Source: Yponomeuta sedellus
Lineage: Eukaryota > Arthropoda > Insecta > Lepidoptera > Yponomeutidae
Assembly: GCA_934045075.1 (NCBI GenBank)
Contig: OW203731.1
Coordinates: 11,447,198-11,511,197 of the forward strand
Direction: 5' to 3'
DNA length: 64,000 bases
Shown in pieces: positions 1 to 11,225 of the stretch. The position numbers and the translations under genes are program-made. Each line of letters begins with the position of its first letter. Positions within the stretch are counted from its first letter, which is position 1. The notes beneath the pieces are model-generated. The model was not told the origin of the DNA, made no database searches, and saw only the letters and a list, made by a program, of their open reading frames with translations.

Positions 1-1148
1 CGACATACGTGGTACTCAAAATCCATGTATGGTGGAGTTTTAGGGATCCGTATCTCAAAAGTTAAAACACAACCTTAGTACAACTTCGTTGTCCCTCTAT
101 CTGCTAGAAGCCCGAAGCATTTTAAGTGTTTAAGATTGAAATCCCTGGAGGCTGCGTAATAATCCAACTATTAAGTTAAAGCAACCAAAAGGCCGTTTGT
201 GTCGCATTTTTGACCCTCGCAAAGAAATAAAAAATACCTAATATAAATCACAAACAGATTATATGGAGTTTCAAAATTCTACAAACGCCTACCTCGAGTT
301 CGACTGGCACTTGTCCAATTTTTTTGCTTACAATTAGAGACTACTGAAACCGAACTCCAATTGATTTAAGGTACTTACGAGCGTATAATAAACAATACCA
401 GCGTGCAGATACCCTTCGACATAGGAACATGGGTGAAACACCTTGTTACTTTCACCTTAAGGCAAAATAAAGAACATCTTATCAAAGTCAATGCTTGAAT
501 AATGTTCTGTTAGGGGTGGCCAACATTCAAGCGTGACTTTAACTAATTCAAAAGTTATTTGAAATCCATAGAGGTTAATGCAGGTATTTGTTATTCAAAC
601 CAGGAGTTTATTTTAAATCAAAAGTCATTGGCATCTGAAGCCAACAAATACAGAAAACTTTGTTGTGGTGTCTCGAAGCGAATAAACCTGAACAAATGGA
701 AACTTCCGAAGAACAATAGAACTAATTCGAAATCCGTTAAACACATGATAAGTAATCACATTTTATCAGTAAGTCAGAATGCTGCTTGGAGTTCGTTCAA
801 CGTTAAAGTCTTTCACCAATGTTAACAAATATATCTTTGTCTTCATGGGTTGAACTCTATGACCTGCAATGTTAATATAGGGAATAAGTCCTTATATCGC
901 ATCCAAGGGTGCGTGGGATGGATGGGACAGAAACAATGATGTTTTCAGTTCATTTACTCTTCAATAACCTCACATATGTAGCGCAATCACCGGAAACAAA
1001 AGTTAATAAGTATTTACCTACTTGAGCATGTTTTACTTTTGATTTAAATCGATTTTGTCTTGAAGCAAAGCGAATATGGATGATAGGGTCCGTAAGGTAT
1101 GCTTTCAGAAGTCTGGTTTCAACTAATCAAGAGACTTATTCGTGAAGG
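1..1148. other. AT-rich intergenic DNA, nothing recognised
   Basis: No coding signal, repeat seen elsewhere in the window, or RNA gene is recognised here. The 88-codon open frame at 559-825 has no recognisable domain, and its composition matches the AT-rich surroundings. Confidence 0.6.
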
Positions 1149-1225
1149 GCAAGATAAGAAGTATCCGAAACCGGCGTATGGCGACTAGTGAATGTTGATG
1201 AAGCGAAAGAGAGTCAGCTTCATGA
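1149..1225 (+). repeat. Repeat C fragment (LINE 3' end, truncated)
   Basis: Resembles the 3' coding end of repeat C seen better at 50791-51067: it shares the 'CCGAAACCGGCGT' block and 'GTTGATGAAGCGAA', but drifts after that and lacks the TATG tail. Confidence 0.55.
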
Positions 1226-1946
1226 CAAGAGGCAGACTCTTCCAATAATTACCCTTCGGGATTAAATGATAAGAGATGGTACATAAGTTTAGCATTTTAT
1301 TACTTATACAAAGCGGCCTACACCACACCTTTGTATTTGCTTAACATTTGCTTATATACGTTTACATTTCTTTTTGTAGTCTAAAAAGGTAATTGTATTT
1401 AGTGTTATCTCCTCACAATATTCAGGTCCAGGCTCCAGGTGTATGCATAGGCATATGCTGATGTTGTTTGTTTTTTATTGTATGTGTCATTTTTCGTCAT
1501 GAATCCTGATATTTAGATGAACATTTCTACGTGTTTTTCCCCCTTAGGGTTACTGCCAATAGTTATTCCAAGTAAAGTACTCAATAATTTATTGCAATCT
1601 ATATATACACAATTATGATATTACACTTTATAATATAGATCTTTGTGAACCGTAACATTATAATTATATGAAAAAGTATTAATGATGAAGTAAAATCTGT
1701 AATCTCTTTTATTTTGATTTTTTCCAAAAGAGTTTTCCTTAGGATGGGTGATTTCGGACAGTTTTAAACTGCATTTGTTTGGTTTTCTTCGAGCAGTGAA
1801 GGAAAATCCATCACGAGGAAACCATATTGTCTGAGGTATTTACGTGCTTCAGCGCTTGCTACATATAATGGCCCAATTTTGAGAAGAAGTGCGGAAATAT
1901 CTAGTGTAACTAATAAATTAACTATGGCATATTTATAACATGTGAT
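1226..1946. other. Intergenic, nothing recognised
   Basis: AT-rich, no open frame of note, no match to the repeat families of this window. Confidence 0.55.
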
Positions 1947-2203
1947 TCGTTATCAACCCTTATATGTCCCCACTGCTGGGGCACGGGTCTCTTCCTGCAT
2001 CGCAGGAAGGTTAGGCCATACTCCACCACGGGGGCCAAGTCCGGGTTGGCGGAGGATTGTAAGACAGTGGCGGGCCTTACTGTCAGAAGTTATCAAGCCG
2101 CCCATAAGGCCTCAGACATGGCTTAACGACTGCCATTACATGACAGCCGGCACCAACGGCTTAACGTGCCTTGCGAAGCACGGAAGCGCTCTGAAATTGT
2201 TGG
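1947..2203 (+). repeat. Repeat A copy 1 (SINE-like)
   Basis: Shares with nine other places in the window the blocks 'CACTGCTGGGGCACGGGTCT', 'GATTGTAAGACAGTGGCGGG' and 'AAGTTATCAAGCCGCCCATA'. The natural 5'-to-3' direction is probably the reverse of the strand given here, because the end next to 'GTTATCAACCCTT' abuts short microsatellites in several copies, as a retroposon tail would. The 114-codon open frame over this copy (1942-2286) recurs in other copies only because the DNA recurs. Confidence 0.8.
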
Positions 2204-2618
2204 CAATAGGCACACGTGATTGGAATAATGTGAAACAAAAACTTGAAAAAAAACATGCACACCGCTTTGATAATAAAAGCGCTTAAGTGTAGAATTCTCC
2301 ATATTTTTCTTAATTTTTTTCATACGATCTTCATACTTAAAGCGGTCAATATCGTGGAAAAAAATACTTAATTGAAACTTTTATTCACATGAAAAGTTTT
2401 AAATATCGATATTGCAAGAACAGTTTTCAGGGTTTACGTTATTTCAGTAAGACTTAAGTACAGTGGAAAGATGATTATAATTATTTACGTTTTATTTATA
2501 AGCTCAAAGAGAGCGTTTCGTTCTTTGAAGAAACGAATATCATAACAATTGCAAGTAAATACATTTAAGAAAAGTGTACGCTACAAAAAAATTCAAAGAC
2601 ATACCTAATACTAACTAT

Positions 2619-3716
2619 TGGCAGCCATCATAATGTTAACCCTAGAAATAAACATAAACTGTCATATGCATGATTCTTTGTGGGGCCCTGTATAAGGTTC
2701 TACAGCATGATTCCTCAAATTTTATTAGAGTTACTTCCAACGCGGATTATGAAATGAAATGAAATGTGTTAAAAGTGTATTAAGCACATTCTGTGCAGAA
2801 AATCTTACTATAACATCAAGGGTTATGTAGAAGACTAAGGCTGACATTCAGAGACGAAAACTAAGCAAAGACCAGTCTCAGAAATGTCAAAATCACGTAC
2901 TTACAAATATTTCGTATTCAGAATCGAATCTTATCAGGTTGAGTATGAAATGGTACTTAACTAAGTGTAAGTAGCCGATATTGGTGACTTTACGTGAACT
3001 TAGAATTGTCATCTGTCATTTGGTTCTTTTATTATTATTATTATTAAATTCTTTATTGTACCTGTAAAGATTGTGCAATTGGCGGGCTTAATACTAAATA
3101 GTATTTTATTCTAGCCAACCAACAGGTGACGTGGAGAAGGCTCGTTGAGAAAGAGATAGTCTCAACCAGTGAGGTGATATTTTATTGTCAAATATCTTTT
3201 ATAACAATTAAACTATTTATTAATATAACCAATAATTATAAACATACACATATACAAAGATAATAATTAAGCGCATATATAAAATAAACAGTATATACAT
3301 ATCTATATACATATAAATAGACTTAATAATATATATTTACATATTTACGGATAGAATTACACATTATTGTTCTGAATATGTAGATAGTGTTCCTGAACTC
3401 TACTCTTAAAGACGCCGACTGACGGTGCCTGGCGAATGTATAGCGGTTCTTTCTGAGACTGGTCTTTGCTTAGTTTTCGTCTCTGAATGTCAGCCTTAGT
3501 CTTCTACATAACCCTTGATGTTATGGTAAGATTTTCTGCACAGAATGTGCTTAATACACTTTTAACACATTTCATTTCATTTCATAAACCGCGTTGGAAG
3601 TAACTCTAATATAATTTGAGGAATCATGCTGTAGAACCTTATACAGGGCCCCACAAAGAATCATGCATATGACAGTTTATGGTTATTTCTAGGGTTAAAA
3701 TTATGATGGCTGCCAA
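2619..3716. repeat. Long inverted repeat, ~266-bp arms, ~565-bp spacer
   Basis: The left arm (2619-2884) is near-identical to the reverse complement of the right arm (3450-3716); ends read TTGGCAGCCATCAT and ATGATGGCTGCCAA. Only scattered substitutions and small indels separate the arms. The spacer holds a (TTA)n run and a 'CTTTATTGTACCTG' LINE-tail-like piece near 3031-3065, then AT-rich DNA. The right arm ends exactly where a LINE coding fragment begins. This may be a fold-back element or an inverted pair of one nonautonomous element; I saw no clear target duplication. Confidence 0.8.
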
Positions 3717-3926
3717 GAGCGCCTTATCTACCTCAGTGATTCCCACAGCCGGGCCCTTCGGTCTGACCAGAACCTGATGCTGAAGATTCCGAGTCATTCG
3801 ACGAGGTTCTTCAACAACTCATTTGCTGTTAGGGCCGCCCGGGTGTGGAATGATCTGCCGGTTTCTATAAGGCGCTCTGCTTCCCCAGCTATCTTTAAAA
3901 ATAAGCTTTATGATTTGTATTCCTGA
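3717..3926 (+). pseudogene. LINE reverse-transcriptase ORF, C-terminal fragment
   Basis: An open frame of 69 codons plus stop ends in the block usual for Jockey/CR1-type insect LINEs: short stretches read SDSHSRALRSDQN, FFNNSFAVRAARVWNDLP and AIFKNKLYDLYS followed by a stop. The 5' part is missing; the fragment starts at the edge of the inverted repeat at 2619-3716. Identity as a LINE C-terminus is by recognition of the family pattern; the clade is inferred. Confidence 0.75.
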
Positions 3927-4193
3927 ACTTGTAACGGTGCAAACCTCTTCACACCATTTTAATTTCTTTTTCTATAATCTATCATTTTCAAATATTTAAA
4001 TTATGTACGTCACACATTATTCGATTTCCCTCATTTTTCATCATTACTACTATACCCTTCGAACAGACCTGACTATTCTACCAGCTTATCCGTTTTTATC
4101 CAGTTTTTCTGTTAATATTACCACAAATATCTACAAATAAAACAACACCTGAAGTTGTTCCAGTTTTTATTATTTATAAATTATATACATCGT

Positions 4194-4472
4194 CCCAAAC
4201 TTAAACCCTTCAGCCAAAATTGATTTTTTTGGTCGTAGATTTACGTTCATTTTCTTAACGACGTCACTGTAGTTCATATCAGCAATTTTATTCGGGCTGC
4301 ATAGGTTAACCATTAGTTCGTACGCTTTCTCGCCTATACTTGACACTAGCGTGGGTAACTTTAATTTGTCCTCGACGTTATTTGGCACGAAATACATGTC
4401 CAACCGCTCACAATACAGCTGCCAATTTCCACAGTCCACGTCGAATTCACTGATTTGGCCCAGTTTAGCCAT
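4194..4472 (-). pseudogene. LTR-retrotransposon gag, N-terminal remnant
   Basis: The minus-strand frame opens MAKLGQISEFDVDCGNW and continues with a Gag-like region (LYCERLDMYF, KLPTLVSSIGEKAYELM, LRPKKSILAE), the pattern of Ty3/Gypsy-type Gag from insects. Similarity ends near residue 93, and the remaining residues up to the stop at 4170 look unrelated, so the gene is cut off after the first Gag segment with no zinc knuckle, protease or polymerase. Upstream on the same strand, about 75 nt before the ATG, is TGGCGAACGAGG, a plausible tRNA primer-binding site directly after a stretch ending in CA. It is a dead fragment of one old insertion. Confidence 0.7.
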
Positions 4473-5230
4473 ATTTGCACAGTTCTTTCCACGTAAAGTC
4501 CAATACTTTAGTAATAATTAAAACACAGCCTCGTTCGCCATTGTTGTGTAAGGGAATAATAAGAGAAACGCGCCCCCAAGTTAAGACGTATATTTAGCGA
4601 CTGCCCCGCCGGCGGCGCTCTGTATTGGTCTACCCACATATATTGCTATGTACAACTATTCTACACAGTGAACCGCAAGTGCATAATAATTTAATCAAGG
4701 CAGCGCTTAGAGAATTTCTTAAGCTATTGATGCATCTTAGTCAAGACAAAAGCTAAGCTGGAAGGTTTTGTAACCGGGGAGCGGTCACGTTGTCCTCCAC
4801 GCAGCCCCGGCCTCTTCGCAGCCCTTTACCAGGCGCTTCTATTTATAACTGTCTGAGACGGACGGAGAAACAAGGAAAAAAACCGCTGAATAACAGATTC
4901 CAGATAGATATTCATTTGATTCGGCTGTGGCCTAGACGTAAATTTGATGTTCAATTTTGATATGATATGCAATAAGGTGGTTTACATGTACTTTACGCGG
5001 AAACTTATTTTTAGATTATATTTAGTTACTATAATGCAAGCTGCAAGTTTCTCATAAATAAAATACGGGAACCATTAATGTCTATGAAGTTGTTTGCACC
5101 TAGGTCATTAATTAATTAATTCACGAAATATCATTACTTTATTTATTAATTGGCTTTTATAGTGTTTCAATATTGTATTGTTTACACTCAGAGCAATGCT
5201 GAATGTAACGAAATATCGGTTTTCTCCACT
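4473..5230. other. Possible LTR/PBS remnant, then intergenic DNA
   Basis: Roughly 4473-4680 may be leader and partial 5' LTR of the gag remnant (minus orientation), judged only from the candidate primer-binding site. The rest, including the GC-richer stretch near 4770-4860, is not recognised. Confidence 0.35.
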
Positions 5231-5242
5231 GATTTGATTTGG

Positions 5243-5262
5243 CCTCGCCCGAAAGGGCGAGG
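5243..5262. repeat. Perfect hairpin CCTCGCCC-GAAA-GGGCGAGG
   Basis: Eight-bp GC-rich arms with a GAAA loop, standing out in AT-rich DNA. If transcribed it would form a very stable GNRA-type tetraloop stem; no function is implied by the sequence alone. Confidence 0.75.
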
Positions 5263-5921
5263 TATTGCGCAAGTAAAGAAAACAAGCTAAGGCTTAACAG
5301 CAATTACCCGACTACAGAAAGAGTTTTCTTGAAAATATTTATGTTTGTTTACCACTACTAATAGATGGCGCCAGTAGTATTTATATATGCTTAAATATAC
5401 ATAAACATGTTTTTTGTCGCTCAGTAGATTTTAATACTGTAATATATTTTTCATTGCTTCATATTAGACCTGCAAAGTAAGGCCAAAAACGTATTTTAAT
5501 CCCTAGGGACAATATGTCTACATATTTTTGATTTACAAAACACTTCACAACATTCATCAGCAGTTAATCGGAACGTTGGGTTTTTTATTGGTACGTATAC
5601 TGTGTTAATTATTTAAGTCTCTGAGAGACTTCGTATTTGTTGTCAACCAATTAGAATACAGATAGTTGTATTAAAATCCACCAATCAGAAAACGTCATTC
5701 ATTTCTCAAGACAAAAAGGTGTTTTTCACACCTCCTGCTCGACAATGCCTTATTACGTACCGTCAAATATCATCGTAAAGCATAGCCTTGTCTCTCGAGG
5801 GCAATAATAATGAAGAATTTCCCTAGGGAATAAAGTGATTTGAATTTAGAATGTCAAAATTCGCATGAAAACTATGAAGAAATTGCAATTCGAAATTCGA
5901 ATTGTTGTTCGAAACTCACCC

Positions 5922-5992
5922 CTTTTTTCTTTTTTTTCTGAACTACTGTGTCGTGTGACCGCGCGAAACACCAATAAAAAAAAGAAAAAAAG
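5922..5992. repeat. Poly-pyrimidine/poly-purine inverted pair
   Basis: A T/C run beginning CCTTTTTTC is answered about 40 bp later by an A/G run ending GAAAAAAAGG. Outside these runs the flanks show only weak inverted similarity (AATTCGAA-like words). Confidence 0.5.
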
Positions 5993-6119
5993 GCGCGAAT
6001 TGCAAATACGAATTTAAAAGTTATATTCAATTTAAGTTGCTAAGCCGTAAAAGAGTGTGGACTTTATATTTTCAACTTATGCAGCCCTGTCTTTTTATTG
6101 TCTCCCAGATGGTGTGAAA

Positions 6120-6342
6120 AGTAGAGTATTCACCTCTGGAATAAAACATGTCTTAGTCTCGGGCGGTATGAACCCCTGGCTTCACTCAGGACTCTACATA
6201 ACTCCCTCGCTTCGCTCAGGAGTTAAAATTTAACTCCCTCGCTGCGCTCGGGAGTTAACTCGGAGTCCTTCGCTCCGCTCAGGGTTCAATATACCGCCCA
6301 TGACGTAATACATGGTTTTATTCCCTTAATGCATAATCTACT
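6120..6342. repeat. Fold-back repeat with internal CTCGCTTCGCTC units
   Basis: The outer arms pair: left AGTAGAG...GGAATAAAACATGT...GGGCGGTAT and right ATACCGCCC...ACATGGTTTTATTCC...ATCTACT. Between them lie four degenerate copies of an 'ACTCC(C)TCGCTTCGCTCAGGAGTT'-like unit (about 6180-6195, 6201-6224, 6231-6260, 6262-6287), each itself a small palindrome. Likely a MITE-like nonautonomous element; ends and target duplication are not certain. Confidence 0.65.
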
Positions 6343-8229
6343 ATTATAGTACCTACTTTGCAAACATTAAAAATATTATTTAGCCAGTGTCATCATCATC
6401 ATCATAAAAGAAACCAAACGCATTTTTAGAACTAAATGACTAAACTTTTTGTTTGCACATTCTGAAACGTGAAACCCTTTTTATCTCCGTTCCTTTTACT
6501 TAAAATGTGCCAGTGCAATAGAGAGGCAAAACAACTATTTTAAATCAGGTATTTATAATAGTTTTCACGGCTGTCAAATTTAGTATCTGTATTAATTTCG
6601 TTAAAAAAATATTGCGTCCAAATTCGCAAATTTTTCATACCTTCCTAGTTCAAGTTACTTTAATTACTTTAATTTACCTTACCCATTTTATCTAGATGTA
6701 GAAATATTGTTTAGGGTCTGTGTTTTTATTATTGTACAGGTATATAAAACAAAGTCCAGTTAGTTTCTATTCGTATCGATTTTTTATATTTATTATTGAT
6801 TTGTTCGAGTTTTCTCCACCCCCAATAGATGAATAACTACTATAATATGCGAAAAATTTATACAACCTGAGAAACCTTTTGCCTATTATATTTTGTATAT
6901 TGTATGAAATCAGGCGTTACTTTGCGGAAGCCAAAAATCCCACAAGCACCATGCGATTAGTTAATGCACCGCCCTCCCTCCCACTTTATGGTGGAATTTA
7001 GCAAAGTAATTTTCACTAATTTTAATGCTATTTTTTGGGACGCAATCGAGGCTACTTAAAAAAAAAATGCTATTATATTTTGTGTTTGTGAGTCTTCCCC
7101 CCGGCCTGTGGCCTGTGGGTGTGTTCCAATCAAGGATGTTCGAATCACAATCCGCGGGCGAAGGAGGCGAGCAGGAGGGTAGTCAAATACGGAAGATTTA
7201 AACGGACTTGCGCTGCCTCTAAAGATTATTTGAATTCAATAAAACGCAGCTACCTGTATTTCCACGTTTGAGAGAGTGACGCATGTCAGCCTTAGAATAA
7301 GAAATAATGTAAGAAGTGCGCTATAATTCGCCAACAAACGGCCACGCAGTTTGGCGAGTGATTTTGTTTTTTAAATACATGTACCTACACCTAAGAAAAT
7401 AATACATAAAAAAATTGTTATTTCGGTAGTTCCAAAAGGAAATTCTCCGGCCGGCTAGTTTATAATAATTAATATTGTCAATGTTGTAGATGTTTAATGA
7501 CTTCTTACGGAATTTTTAAGATTAGAATCATCGTACAGACAATGGTTATGTTACATGCCATAATGCAGTCGAAAATTGTCACACAGAGACATGTTTTATT
7601 AGGTACACATAATATTATATTATTGCGAGTATGATTGATTATAAGAGACTTCGCTTGAAGAATGTTCAAGGACTGGTTTATTTTCGGTTACCCGCTAAAA
7701 CAGTTGATTTTCTAATGGGGGGTTTCAGCAGCCAAGTTGCCAAATTGGTTCGCTGAACAAAGCTTCCCAGGTTGGGATTCAAAAGTGTGTAAAACAATGT
7801 TGAAGTAAAATTGAACAGCCAATGAAAAAGGCGAAACGTGAAACTCCACGTGATCTGTGTTTCAACCCACTCACCTGTAGAAAACGTGGCAGAACTATCA
7901 ACAGCGCTCAACATTCAATACAACCACGAACTACACTATACCTCTATTTAATGTAAATCGATCATTGATTAACATGGTACTGATTGTTTCTTAAACGTGT
8001 TTAAAATGTCTGAATCAAGAATTACAACAATTCATTAATATGTTATTAATATATTGATTCAGTATAGAGTAATAAAAGCCCAGTACCTACTCTTGCCAAA
8101 CAATTGAACAATACGCGTTCATATTAAAATTGAAATAGCGCAAAACCTGAAAACCAATTATTCAGTATCGATAAATCAAACCACTTCCAATGAGCAAAAG
8201 TTTACAATTAGTCTCAAGGAACAATACAT
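6343..8229. other. Intergenic, nothing recognised
   Basis: AT-rich DNA with a short CAT microsatellite at 6390-6405 and a G/C-rich patch near 7094-7130. The minus-strand 78-codon frame at 7678-7914 shows no domain. Confidence 0.55.
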
Positions 8230-8454
8230 TTAATAGATTAGATAAGAGAAGACACATTGATTTACTAAGAACACAACTCTAATGTTTCGCTTGGAAGGTT
8301 GAGAACCGTGGCTTGTCTGTATTGGAAGAATCTCGGGCCCATTTCCTGTGAGACCCCGTGGAAAGAAACGTTTCTTTACCGCTTCGGATCCGTGGCGACA
8401 GGCGGCTAGTAACATGAGCAGAGTAATGACGCGGAGGAAAAACACCGCTTTCAC
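8230..8454 (-). CDS. Possible secreted-peptide exon (weak)
   Basis: A 74-codon minus-strand frame begins with a run that looks like a signal peptide: charged residues, then VFFLRVITLLMLLAACRHG ending in SEA, followed at once by VKKRFFPRG, which contains a dibasic/tribasic cleavage-type site. There is no upstream in-frame ATG: the frame begins at GTG, and the only internal ATG would remove most of the hydrophobic segment. If real, the start must be in another exon or the gene is broken. The segment is more GC-rich than its surroundings. No known neuropeptide motif is recognised after the KKR. Chance is a serious alternative. Confidence 0.25.
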   Translation of the reverse strand: MKAVFFLRVITLLMLLAACRHGSEAVKKRFFPRGLTGNGPEILPIQTSHGSQPSKRNIRVVFLVNQCVFSYLIY

Positions 8455-9060
8455 TTCACAATGTTCAAACTTTATTCTGCTATACCCACGTCACAGAATA
8501 CCTTACAGCGATTGTGTACGTTGGCTTGAAGACACGTGTCTTGCGTCGGCGATTAATTGTGTTCACTAAAAGGATGATTTTTTTTCTTAAGTGCACATAA
8601 AAGAAAAGGTTATTTCGCCATTATGGAGTTGGCTATTGTTGTTTGGCATATAGAAGCCGTCATTCTATTTTATTCACGAGTTCTCGTTCGTTATGTTGAA
8701 GTATTCTATGTTCTAATGGCATATAAGCATGTAAAGCAGCATACCAACTTTTATATTTCTTGTGAGATTTCAGAAATTCTATTTAATAATAAAATTATGA
8801 TGATTAACATTCACCTTTACATCCACCTACTCTGCTTAGTTATTTCGCGGTCGACAACGCACAAAACATTAAAATGTGATGCCAAGATATATAGTATTTT
8901 GACCTGTATATACAGCCTATTCTCTACCCAATATTCGCTTATATAGAGACTGGGAAGTGTAAACATTCCGCCAAGCATTTCTTCAAAGAAATTTGCTGAA
9001 AAAATATTAACTTTTACCATTCGATCTAATTAAATTAGAGAAACGTAGACGCTTCTCAGT

Positions 9061-9106
9061 TTGTGAAATTAAACATATTAAAACTTTGTGAAATTAAACA
9101 TATTAA
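9061..9106. repeat. Two-copy tandem duplication
   Basis: The word TTGTGAAATTAAACATATTA occurs twice in a row with a few bases between the copies. Confidence 0.8.
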
Positions 9107-9224
9107 GACTTATATGAGTCTAGTCAGTACGTGCGAAGCCAACCAAGCCGCGGGTTTCCTAACGATGTTTTCCTTCACAGTTAGCGTGTGGTATTGAGAC
9201 GACATTTCGCAAATGTACGAAACT

Positions 9225-9335
9225 TTGAAATTAAACAAAGTCATTGGTACATGCCCGCACTGGGGATCGAACCTGGGGCTCACGCTTGAGAGTTTATTTT
9301 TCTACCCAATGAGCTACCACCATTTCACTAACATT
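9225..9335 (-). repeat. tRNA-like SINE fragment
   Basis: On the minus strand, a pol III B-box-like GGTTCGATCCCC lies about 50 nt after an A-box-like GGTAGCTCATTGGGTAG. The spacing is longer than in a tRNA and no acceptor stem pairs, so this is a SINE head and not a tRNA gene. Confidence 0.6.
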
Positions 9336-10194
9336 TACATTGTAGGTAAAGACAAAAACTTTAAATGAATTATTTTAAAGTTTAATGTTATAATTATTTT
9401 CCTTGGGGAGGGCGCTGCTTGCTAAAAAATAGCTCCTAACATAGTCCAGCCAGCCCGTTATTTTTGTAAACTTAAATCTAGTATCACTACATTGTGTCAG
9501 TATGCAACTTTTCTTTGAAATAAATTATATTTTTATTCTTATATGAACAAGATCAAAGGTCGGAAAAAAGGGTTTAATTAGGGTACCAAAACTGCGTCAT
9601 TAGTTAAAACGATAAACTATTGTAACATTGAACTCAAACATGGTGATATCGCTCTAGAGCGGTTTGACGTCATGGAATCAACTGGCTAACAGGAGCCCAC
9701 ACACGGCCGGCGTCGGCGCCCGGCACCCCTACTGCGCTACGCCGTAGCCCAGAGAAAATTCTACGACGTCGCAAGACTAGCACTTTCCAACTTTTTACAA
9801 TCTACAATTTTTTGTGCGAAGTATTATTCAGTAGCAGCCTAGATCTACATATTTGATGCTAATAGTCAACAAAACACATCTTGTTTTGTTGTCTTGAAAA
9901 TCCCAATTTAGTAAAAAAATCTTTAGATTCATAGGTATTTGAATCGATATTTTCAAAGACTACGAGTGTAAAAAGGCAATTACGCACTGGATGTAAAACT
10001 GTTATAAAGGGAAACGGACGAGCTTCTTAAAACTGTGGGTTAATCTATATGTATACAAATTATATGCAATTTACTCACACACACACACACAAACACATAA
10101 TTACAGATGTTACTAAAACTATCGTAAACTTGTTATTTTTATATTATTTGCATAAAAAGCGTTATACATTAATGTAACATTTACACAAAATGAG
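9336..10194. other. Intergenic with (AC)n at 10075-10090
   Basis: A short (AC)n microsatellite and a GC-rich patch at 9700-9770 are the only distinct features; no gene is recognised. Confidence 0.5.
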
Positions 10195-10276
10195 CTCTGT
10201 TAATGGCGCTCATTAGGGAAGGACTGTATCCAGCAGTGGACGACTTAATATATAGCCTGAAGAAGAAGAAGAAGAG
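10195..10276 (+). repeat. RTE-type LINE 3' end
   Basis: Contains GGCGCTCATTAGGG followed by CCAGCAGTGGACGAC and then a GAA-rich tail. The same end is seen with more coding sequence at 16969-17285. A 5'-truncated insertion. Confidence 0.75.
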
Positions 10277-10411
10277 CTCTATTTACCCTAAGCTAGAGAG
10301 CAAACAGTAAGCTGCAGGGTCTTATTCCTTTTTTAGGAAGTGAAGGCTCTAAATCTTATGGTAACATGGTTCTACAAAATCAAAGCTAAATAGATGCTAA
10401 ATAATTTTGTA

Positions 10412-10530
10412 TACATACATACATAACCTCATGCCTGTATCCCAGAGGGGTAGGCAGAGACCAGGGACTGCCACCTGCCACGATACACACAAATCACCTT
10501 CGCTTCATCAACGTTCGCAAGTCGTTGAAC
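10412..10530 (-). repeat. Repeat C copy (LINE 3' end)
   Basis: Minus-strand copy of the C family: TATG tail (here CATA repeats at 10410-10424), then the complement of TACCCCTCTGGGATACAGGC and the upstream coding end. Confidence 0.8.
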
Positions 10531-10587
10531 CAGCCCTTCCACTCACATTCGCAGTATATATTCATATCTACTTCTATCTATCTATAA

Positions 10588-10852
10588 TCAGCCCACATCA
10601 ACCCACTGCTGGGCATAGGCCTCCTTTTTATTGCGCCATTCCTCACGGTCCTGTGCTAACCTGGTCCATCTCTGGCCCGCAACCCTCACGATGTCGTCTG
10701 ACCATCGTGTCGGTGGTCTGCCGACCAACCTCCTTCCCTCCCTTGGCCACCACTCCGATACTGCCCTGGTCCACCGGCCGTCTTCCCTTCTAGCCAAGTG
10801 TCCCGCCCATCTCCACTTTAAGTCTGTGATCCGCTCACCAACGTCTTCGACC
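10588..10852 (-). pseudogene. LINE reverse-transcriptase ORF, C-terminal fragment
   Basis: Minus-strand reading frame, open from VEDVGERITDLKWRWAGH through GRPPTRWSDDIVRVAG and DREEWRNKKEAYAQQWVDVG to a stop at 10588-10590. The K-W-R-W-A-G-H and G-R-P-x-T-R-W blocks are the usual C-terminal signature of RTE-like LINE polyproteins. An in-frame TAG just upstream of the first residues shows it is 5'-truncated. The natural 3' end abuts a CTAT-type microsatellite at 10570-10583. Confidence 0.8.
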
Positions 10853-10971
10853 TAAAAGACCATATCTACTTCAGTGAATAAAATTACTCATTATATTACA
10901 TTGGATTCGGATATTTTTTTTGATCAGTGTATTTCTAATGTAACCATTAAATGTTATCTAATTAGTAATAA

Positions 10972-11225
10972 CATCTTCTTCAGGCTATATTAGTCCACTG
11001 CTGGACATAACCCTCCCCTAATGAGCGCAATAGCGCAAAGTTGTGCCATCGTTGGGGGGTAATGCCCATGATCCCCATGCTGGGCATGCGGGTTGGGGAT
11101 CGTAGTTTGGTGGAATTGTACTGCAAGGGGCGCTGCTGCCCACCCCCCGGTTTGTGTCTCTTAGTCATCTTTTACGACACCCGCGGGAAGAATTTGGGTT
11201 TGTGCTATTCTCTAGGCCGACACAG
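10972..11225 (-). pseudogene. LINE ORF C-terminal fragment
   Basis: The minus strand ends in the frame ...LRSLGEGYVQQWTNIA-stop, matching the RTE-type end at 17200-17262; upstream residues (KRHKPGGGQQRPLQYNS) are shared with copies at 63560-63820 and, in the other orientation, 34440-34600. Coding is broken relative to the copy at 16969, so this is a separate, degenerate subfamily. Confidence 0.65.

Noticed and set aside
2123..2323. 66-codon minus-strand frame over repeat A
   Set aside because: Chance frame through repeat and flank; not shared with other copies.
8459..8476. Exon 1 of another cuticle-type gene (ATGTTCAAACTT)
   Set aside because: No splice donor follows and no TATA box at the expected distance.
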